Assembly: GCA_902520485.1 (NCBI GenBank)
Contig: CABYNZ010000014.1
Coordinates: 1-34,392, forward strand
Source: an uncultured Prochlorococcus sp.
GTDB lineage: Bacteria > Cyanobacteriota > Cyanobacteriia > PCC-6307 > Cyanobiaceae
Length of the DNA: 34,392 nucleotides
Direction of reading: 5' to 3'
Of this stretch, positions 30,098 to 34,392 are shown piece by piece (the stretch's first letter is position 1; each line of letters starts with the position of its first letter). The translations under genes were made by a program, and so were the position numbers. The notes below the pieces were generated by a model that had not been told where the DNA came from, searched no databases, and saw only the letters and a list, made by a program, of their open reading frames with translations.

Positions 30098-30603
30098 ACT
30101 GTTGTAAGCATGGACAAAGCTTGGTTAAGTTCTTGGACATGATTTAATTCATCTTGAGCAATTTCTTTTATTTTTTGATCATTTGGATTATCTATTAAAT
30201 ATTTGGAATAAGTTTCAAATGCATGTTCTTCGATTTTTATGTTGACGTCATAAGCATTAGCTGGAGAGAAAAAATAATAAAAAACCATAATCCAGTAATA
30301 GACAAGCACAAGGTGTCTTGCAAAAAATCTATCAATCCAGAACCTATCTCCTCCTCTTTTTTCCATTTCTTTAAGATGCTCAGTTTCGTTAATAGCTTGA
30401 TAAAAATGTTCTTTCATTAAAATCATTGTTTTTTCATTTTTAATTCCTAAGGATTCTTTAAAATGAAGAACTGAAAGAAATGCAAAATAAGGAGATCTAG
30501 CTATTACTTCTAAAACCCAAAATCTTTGTAAAGATCTGCCAGAGTATATGAAGTCTAAGAAGTTAACAGTACTATTTAAAATTAAAGAATTTAATTTCTT
30601 CAT
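30094..30603 (-). CDS. ptox: Plastid terminal oxidase (PTOX), alternative oxidase family
   Basis: A 169-residue di-iron plastoquinol oxidase that passes electrons from plastoquinol to oxygen at the thylakoid, relieving an over-reduced pool in strong light. All six expected iron ligands can be placed: E32 (LEVIARSPYF), E73 and H76 (NETEHLKEM), E125 (IEEHAFETY), and E152 and H155 (QDELNHVQ). The two membrane-associated helices are about 30-50 and 95-113. It is much shorter than plant PTOX (about 300 mature residues) because the N-terminal extension and the plant-specific exon-8 region are missing. It overlaps the NdhF-like gene tail to tail. In marine picocyanobacteria PTOX is mostly found in high-light strains. 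Confidence 0.9.
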   Translation of the reverse strand: MKKLNSLILNSTVNFLDFIYSGRSLQRFWVLEVIARSPYFAFLSVLHFKESLGIKNEKTMILMKEHFYQAINETEHLKEMEKRGGDRFWIDRFFARHLVLVYYWIMVFYYFFSPANAYDVNIKIEEHAFETYSKYLIDNPNDQKIKEIAQDELNHVQELNQALSMLTTV

Positions 30604-30757
30604 AAATACCTTTTTCTTTAAGTATAATTACTCAACCACTTGAGGTCTACAACGTATTGAAGTAATTAACCAAAAATTAATATTTATATTCTAAAAATTG
30701 TTACTTCCATTGAAATATTTTTTTTTCATGCATTAATTGGATAGATAAAAATTTTAT

Positions 30758-30898
30758 ATGACAAATACTGAAAAAATTGCAAATGCCAAAAAGAGGATTG
30801 ATGAATTAGAAAGACTTATAAAATATTGGAATGATTCAGAACGTGATGAGGCAAAAATAGTAAATTTCAATATCAACAGTGTAAATAAAGTCGCTTAG
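30758..30898 (+). CDS. 46-residue soluble microprotein
   Basis: Frame MTNTEKIANAKKRIDELERL continuing IKYWNDSERDEAKIVNF and ending NSVNKVA. The first 30 residues look like an amphipathic, coiled-coil-like helix. No membrane segment and no recognisable family. Amino-acid composition is protein-like rather than random AT-rich noise. Confidence 0.5.
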   Translation: MTNTEKIANAKKRIDELERLIKYWNDSERDEAKIVNFNINSVNKVA

Positions 30899-31043
30899 AT
30901 TTTAATGATTAAGGCTGATTAACTTACCTACCTAAAGTGATTTAATATCTTTGAGGTTTCGAATATTGTTTAATTTATAAATAGAGCAATTAAACCTATT
31001 CTCAAAAACGGTAAGGAAGAAATAGTCTAAAAGAAAAATCTAT

Positions 31044-31157
31044 ATGAAAACCTTTTCAAAAAAATATTTAGTTCCGATTAAATTTATACCATTGGTTTTT
31101 TGGGTATTTATATCTTTTATGAGTATATATTTGTGTAAGATTGCCTGGGTAAATTGA
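31044..31157 (+). CDS. 37-residue single-helix membrane peptide
   Basis: ATG-started frame MKTFSKKYLVPIKFIPLVF with a hydrophobic segment from about 12 to 34 (VFWVFISFMSIYLCKIAW) and a basic N-terminus, so N-in topology is likely. No family recognised. It stops 13 bases before the stop of the convergent 107-residue gene. Confidence 0.45.
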   Translation: MKTFSKKYLVPIKFIPLVFWVFISFMSIYLCKIAWVN

Positions 31158-31170
31158 ATAATTAATGAAA

Positions 31171-31494
31171 TTAGCTTCTCCTTAGCCAACCAGGAGCACC
31201 GCCAAACCAATCTGATATATCATCTTCATTTGGGTTGAAATGATTTTCTTTATCTAGTCCATCTATCCCAAATGATTGCAAGAGGTTATCAATCCCCCCA
31301 TCATTTTTTGTACCATTCCTTCTAAAGCTGTTAGCTTTTTTCAGCCAAAGAGAAATTGTAGAGTTATGGTGTGCAAATTTCTCAACATATATCCTTTCTT
31401 CTAATGTAATTGATTTATCTTGAGCAATTCTTTTAATTATTCCTTGGATTTTTAGCCTTTTTGAATTACTAAGAAGCATTTTTAATAAATTCAT
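31171..31494 (-). CDS. Hypothetical protein, 107 residues
   Basis: An unrecognised soluble protein. The basic N-terminus (LLSNSKRLKIQGIIKRIAQ) and a helical central region (SITLEERIYVEKFAHHNSTISLWLKKA, 29-55) are followed by an acidic, glycine/aspartate-rich tail ending DDISDWFGGAPGWLRRS. The tail, with its FGGAPGWLRRS end, looks like a conserved picocyanobacterial signature, but I cannot name it. Confidence 0.6.
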   Translation of the reverse strand: MNLLKMLLSNSKRLKIQGIIKRIAQDKSITLEERIYVEKFAHHNSTISLWLKKANSFRRNGTKNDGGIDNLLQSFGIDGLDKENHFNPNEDDISDWFGGAPGWLRRS

Positions 31495-31635
31495 TATTCT
31501 TTTTATAGGAAGGATTACTAAATATATCTTGTCAATGTTAATTTCAACAAATTAACCCTCTTTAAAGGTTTTTAAGCAAGAAAAGTTTGAAGACACTAAA
31601 AAAAGGGATCAATAAGTTACCTATGATACGTTTAT

Positions 31636-31734
31636 TCATTTATTAAACTTATAATTCCTACTAACTGGATAATAAAAATCAATCCATTCATCAGGATACT
31701 TTGAAATTAAGATAAGTGGATGTAGCTGTTGCAA
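31636..31734 (-). CDS. Possible 32-residue frame or gene remnant
   Basis: A TTG-started frame reading MQQLHPLILISKYPDEWIDFY and ending SRNYKFNK. The composition is unexpectedly protein-like, but there is no ATG or ribosome binding site. It may be the tail of a lost gene. The rest of the 285-base gap 31495-31779 holds only this and an inverted repeat. Confidence 0.25.
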   Translation of the reverse strand: MQQLHPLILISKYPDEWIDFYYPVSRNYKFNK

Positions 31735-31746
31735 TATAGTAAAAAT

Positions 31747-31762
31747 GTACTAATCTTAGTAC
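31747..31762. promoter_or_regulatory. Perfect inverted repeat upstream of the 68-residue gene
   Basis: GTACTAA-tc-TTAGTAC, two 7-base arms with a 2-base centre, ending 17 bases before the ATG at 31780. A TATTAT that could be a -10 lies at 31769-31774. The symmetry and position suggest an operator for a dimeric regulator. Confidence 0.45.
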
Positions 31763-31779
31763 AGATGTATTATTAAGAT

Positions 31780-31986
31780 ATGAAAGTGATTTCATCTTCT
31801 CCTTATGCCCCTTTTAATTCAAAAGAGTGGAATTCTCTAATAAGCAAAAATGCAAAGTTTGAAAATACTCCAATAAAGATTCAAAAAAAATTTTATAGAA
31901 CTTTTACTCTAAAAAAAATTGAAAAAGATGAACTTTTGCAAGAGAAGTTTGAATTGCATCAACAAATGCAACTTGTATTCGGATAG
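31780..31986 (+). CDS. Hypothetical protein, 68 residues
   Basis: Frame MKVISSSPYAPFNSKEWNSL, with a basic middle (KIQKKFYRTFTLKKIEKD) and a charged helix ending FELHQQMQLVFG. No membrane segment, no recognised family. No ribosome binding site is visible, and a possible -10 lies only 6 bases before the ATG, so the transcript may be leaderless. Preceded by a perfect inverted repeat. Confidence 0.55.
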   Translation: MKVISSSPYAPFNSKEWNSLISKNAKFENTPIKIQKKFYRTFTLKKIEKDELLQEKFELHQQMQLVFG

Positions 31987-32075
31987 AAAATATTAACTAA
32001 CAATCTTTTTATTGAATATTATTTTACGAGATCCAATTTTTTGTTAGATTAGAAGAAATACAAGAAGGATTTAAT

Positions 32076-32366
32076 TTGGCTGTAGATCGAGAACTTTTAA
32101 AAGAAGTTACCCAAGAACTTTGGAATACCGTAAAAAAACTAAGACCTGACATTGATCGACAAACTAGACTTCAATTAGTTTTAAAGGCCTTATTAACTAT
32201 TGGAGATTTGCCAGATCAAATGCAAGCTGCCATGGTAGTAGGTGTTTGCGCAGAAATGGATAAGAGTGATGCTGATAATGTTGGAACTAACTCGCAAACT
32301 CAAGATTCAAGCGGAGTTGATACTTCTACAGGTAGAAAAGTAGTCAGAAGAAGTTCAGCTAAATAA
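32076..32366 (+). CDS. Conserved hypothetical protein, 96 residues
   Basis: A soluble protein: residues 4-62 form a helical domain (LLKEVTQELWNTVKKLRPDI, then QTRLQLVLKALLTIGDLPDQMQ) and the remaining 34 are a disordered, serine/threonine-rich tail ending GRKVVRRSSAK. The start is TTG, supported by an AAGGA six bases upstream (AAGGAtttaatTTG). Function unknown; the family seems typical of marine picocyanobacteria. Confidence 0.65.
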   Translation: MAVDRELLKEVTQELWNTVKKLRPDIDRQTRLQLVLKALLTIGDLPDQMQAAMVVGVCAEMDKSDADNVGTNSQTQDSSGVDTSTGRKVVRRSSAK

Positions 32367-32377
32367 GAGTTAAACTA

Positions 32378-32581
32378 TCATCCTTTAATTTTCTTTGATT
32401 CGTTTTTATTAAGTCTATTTAATAGGTAATATGAAATTATAAGTAAGAGAGGAACGAATATTGAATGTAAAGTCATCATTAATTCTGTTTGGCCCATTCC
32501 TATAAGATTTGACTCGCTTGGAAGTTGTTCTGACCAAGTGCCAACTAAATGCCATGCTTGAGGAATTGATAAGAAAAACAT
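32378..32581 (-). CDS. Hypothetical small membrane protein, 67 residues
   Basis: A protein with one clear membrane segment (about 36-55, LMMTLHSIFVPLLLIISYYLL) after an amphipathic N-terminus and with a lysine-rich end (NRLNKNESKKIKG), so the C-terminus is probably cytoplasmic. Not recognised. Convergent with the 96-residue gene, 11 bases apart. Confidence 0.55.
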   Translation of the reverse strand: MFFLSIPQAWHLVGTWSEQLPSESNLIGMGQTELMMTLHSIFVPLLLIISYYLLNRLNKNESKKIKG

Positions 32582-32698
32582 ATAAGAGCTATAAGTTAAG
32601 TTTATGTTCAGATAAAGATTATCATTATTGAACGTTTTTGCTTTCTTTATTCTTATTTCTTAACTAAGTATTTGTAGAGTTATAAAAAAGAGCTTGAT

Positions 32699-34228
32699 TC
32701 ATAAATTTATTCTCTTAAGAAGAGTTTTAAATTCTTTTTTACCAATAATTTTTTCAGCTGCGTAAGCGCCACTTGCTGAAACAGCGGGAATTCCAATACC
32801 TGGAAATGTACTTGCACCACAAGTAAATAAATTTTTCACTGGAGTTTTGCAGCCCGGGAAAAGACCTTTTGCTGCAGATAATGCAGGGCCGTAACTACCG
32901 CAATAGGTATTTGTGAATTTTTTATGAGTAATTGGGGTTCCTAGAATCTTTAAATCAATCCTTTCATCTATATCAGGGATGAATTTTCGCACTGCATTAA
33001 GGAATATTGAACATCTTTCTTCTTTCAAATTTTTATACTCTAATTCCTTTGGATTTAGGTTTTCCCAAATTTCCCAAGGTTCATTTGCGGGAGTATATCC
33101 ATGAAGAACATGTTTTCCTTCAGGGGCCATATTTTTATCTAAAACAGAGGGGATGGAAAATACAGCTATATTTCTTTCTGCGGTTATACCTTTTTCCCAC
33201 TCATCAACATGTATCGCATGAATTGGCAAATTTTCAAGACCATCAGAATCAAAACCTAGATGTATATGAAGGAAAGAATCACATTTATTAGGGTTCAAAA
33301 CTTTTGCATTCCATTTTTTTGAAATTTCATTTGGAATTAACTTTTTTAAATTCCAAATATCAGTATTCGTCACAACAGATTCACAACTATAGCTAGAACC
33401 ATTATTTAGAGTTATACCTGTTACTAAATTTTTATTGAAGTTAATTGTCTTTACTCTCGAAGAGAGAATTAATTCTCCTCCATTTTTTTTAAATCCATTA
33501 ATTAAGGCTTTTACTATAGATTCACTTCCTCCTTTAGGGTATTCAAGGTATGAATTTGGTTCAAACCATTCGTTAAATAAAGTAGCCATCGCAGCTGTAT
33601 TTGTATCATGCATTGACATACCACTTATCAAAAAGCTCAATAAATCAACCCAATTTCTGAGAAAAGGATCCTCTAGATGATTATTTACTAAATTCCCAAA
33701 GCCTTTATTAATTTTTGGTATTTGATTGATATTAGGTAAAAATTTTGAGGTTAAATTTATTAGATCTAAGAAATTTATTGATTCGGGAGAAAATGAGAGT
33801 AAAGGTATTTCATTTATTATTTGGCTAAGAGGTTTTATTCCGGAAATAAATGATTCCCATTCTTTAACAGATTTCTCACCTCTTAAAGTTTTAATTGTTT
33901 GTTTAAAAGGTTCTTCCCCTACATCAAGATTAAAATTGCCTTCGGGGACAATTACTTGCCAACCTTTGTATTGAAATAGTTCAACTTCTTCATCAAGTAA
34001 TTTTAGAATTTGCCCTAGGGGATTATTTGTTGGCCATTTACCTATTCCACTCCACAATGAAGGCCCTGATTCGAAAGTGTAACCTTTTTTTTTGAAACTG
34101 TGAGCAACACCACCTGGCTGGGTATGTGCTTCACATATGAGTACTTTTTTGCCTGATAAAGCAAGAATCGAACCACAGCATAATCCCCCTATTCCACTAC
34201 CAACTATTACAACATCATATTTGTCCAT
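32699..34228 (-). CDS. CRTISO-like FAD oxidoreductase (carotenoid isomerase/desaturase family)
   Basis: A 509-residue flavoprotein of the phytoene-desaturase superfamily. The FAD-binding dinucleotide fold is at the N-terminus, VVIVGSGIGGLCCGS (7-21), followed by the ICEAHTQPGGVAHSF segment (31-45), and the C-terminal FAD-binding motif is LFTCGASTFPGIGIPAVSASG (about 468-488). The N-terminal half (ESGPSLWSG) resembles the second cyanobacterial CRTISO-like branch rather than canonical CrtH, so I avoid the crtH symbol. Expected role: carotenoid isomerisation or saturation in pigment synthesis, membrane-associated. It is downstream of a 36-residue frame at 34267-34377, 38 bases away. Confidence 0.8.
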   Translation of the reverse strand: MDKYDVVIVGSGIGGLCCGSILALSGKKVLICEAHTQPGGVAHSFKKKGYTFESGPSLWSGIGKWPTNNPLGQILKLLDEEVELFQYKGWQVIVPEGNFNLDVGEEPFKQTIKTLRGEKSVKEWESFISGIKPLSQIINEIPLLSFSPESINFLDLINLTSKFLPNINQIPKINKGFGNLVNNHLEDPFLRNWVDLLSFLISGMSMHDTNTAAMATLFNEWFEPNSYLEYPKGGSESIVKALINGFKKNGGELILSSRVKTINFNKNLVTGITLNNGSSYSCESVVTNTDIWNLKKLIPNEISKKWNAKVLNPNKCDSFLHIHLGFDSDGLENLPIHAIHVDEWEKGITAERNIAVFSIPSVLDKNMAPEGKHVLHGYTPANEPWEIWENLNPKELEYKNLKEERCSIFLNAVRKFIPDIDERIDLKILGTPITHKKFTNTYCGSYGPALSAAKGLFPGCKTPVKNLFTCGASTFPGIGIPAVSASGAYAAEKIIGKKEFKTLLKRINL

Positions 34229-34266
34229 TAAATATTTACTTTATTCTTCTCGTAAGACTAATGCTT

Positions 34267-34377
34267 TTAGACAAATGTATTTGTTGAAGTTGTAATACTT
34301 AAAACAACGGCAAGGAAAAATATGTAAGGGACTGCTTTTAGAGGGATGTATCTTTGACTTTTAGAAATAAAATCCAT
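34267..34377 (-). CDS. 36-residue membrane peptide upstream of the CRTISO-like gene
   Basis: ATG-started frame MDFISKSQRYIPLKAVPYIF followed by FLAVVLSITTSTNTFV. One hydrophobic helix (about 12-29), no recognised family. On the same strand as, and 38 bases before, the CRTISO-like gene, so possible co-transcription. The segment 34229-34266 shows no other feature. Confidence 0.45.
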   Translation of the reverse strand: MDFISKSQRYIPLKAVPYIFFLAVVLSITTSTNTFV

Positions 34378-34392
34378 TAATTTAGTTACTTT

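Noticed and set aside
31757..31770. LexA (SOS) box AGTACAGATGTATT
   Set aside because: One mismatch to the remembered consensus; by rough base-composition estimate several such near matches are expected in 34 kb, so it is not evidence by itself.

Overview
The window is about 34 kb of AT-rich DNA with very tight gene packing. It looks like the chromosome of a marine picocyanobacterium, most likely a high-light-adapted Prochlorococcus. The evidence is the photosystem set (psbB, psbT, psbM, psaE, petB, petD), a cyanobacterial short ribosomal protein S1, a single rRNA operon ordered 16S-tRNA-Ile-tRNA-Ala-23S-5S, a plastid-type terminal oxidase, and many very small membrane proteins in AT-rich spacers. 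I saw no phage genes, transposons, insertion sequences or CRISPR array.

Layout. 1-1.9 kb (minus): a three-gene cluster with an SPFH/SHOCT protein between two membrane proteins, preceded by a leader with an unusual repeat/hairpin arrangement and by tRNA-Phe. 2.3-6.6 kb (minus): FGGY sugar kinase and metK, rpsA, nrdR. 6.7-8.4 kb (minus): psbB-psbT. 8.6-10.9 kb (plus): a 2Fe-2S ferredoxin, psbM, prmC, a Sua5/YrdC-family gene and a coupled 55-residue membrane microprotein, then tRNA-Thr on minus. 11.0-15.5 kb (minus): ctpA, an HD-domain phosphohydrolase, minC, minD, minE. 15.6-16.8 kb (plus): petB-petD, then a convergent neutral invertase. 18.3-23.9 kb (plus): the rRNA operon with promoter, long leader, processing stems, two tRNAs and a strong bidirectional terminator. 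23.9-27.3 kb (minus): mutM, psaE, a LysM protein and a class-3 aldehyde dehydrogenase. 27.5-28.4 kb (plus): a double-GNAT acetyltransferase.

28.4-34.4 kb is the least ordinary part. It is AT-rich, has loose spacing and holds many small proteins: a DUF3104 protein, a 43-residue protein with the chlorophyll-binding signature of high-light-inducible proteins, a poly-glutamine microprotein, several single-helix peptides, a membrane protein resembling the start of NdhF/NuoL, and a plastid terminal oxidase (PTOX) that converges on it with overlapping stop codons. A CRTISO-like carotenoid oxidoreductase closes the window.

How it fits together: much of the window serves photosynthetic electron flow. 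PSII core (psbB, psbT, psbM), cytochrome b6f (petB, petD), PSI (psaE), D1 maturation (ctpA), plastoquinol oxidation (PTOX) and carotenoid chemistry sit among housekeeping genes for division-site placement (min), nucleotide control (nrdR, HD hydrolase), translation and DNA repair. The best candidates for undescribed biology are the microprotein cluster at 28.8-29.5 kb, the PTOX/NdhF-like convergent pair, and the switch-like leader at 2.05-2.11 kb. All functional calls come from reading motifs by eye; no search was run.
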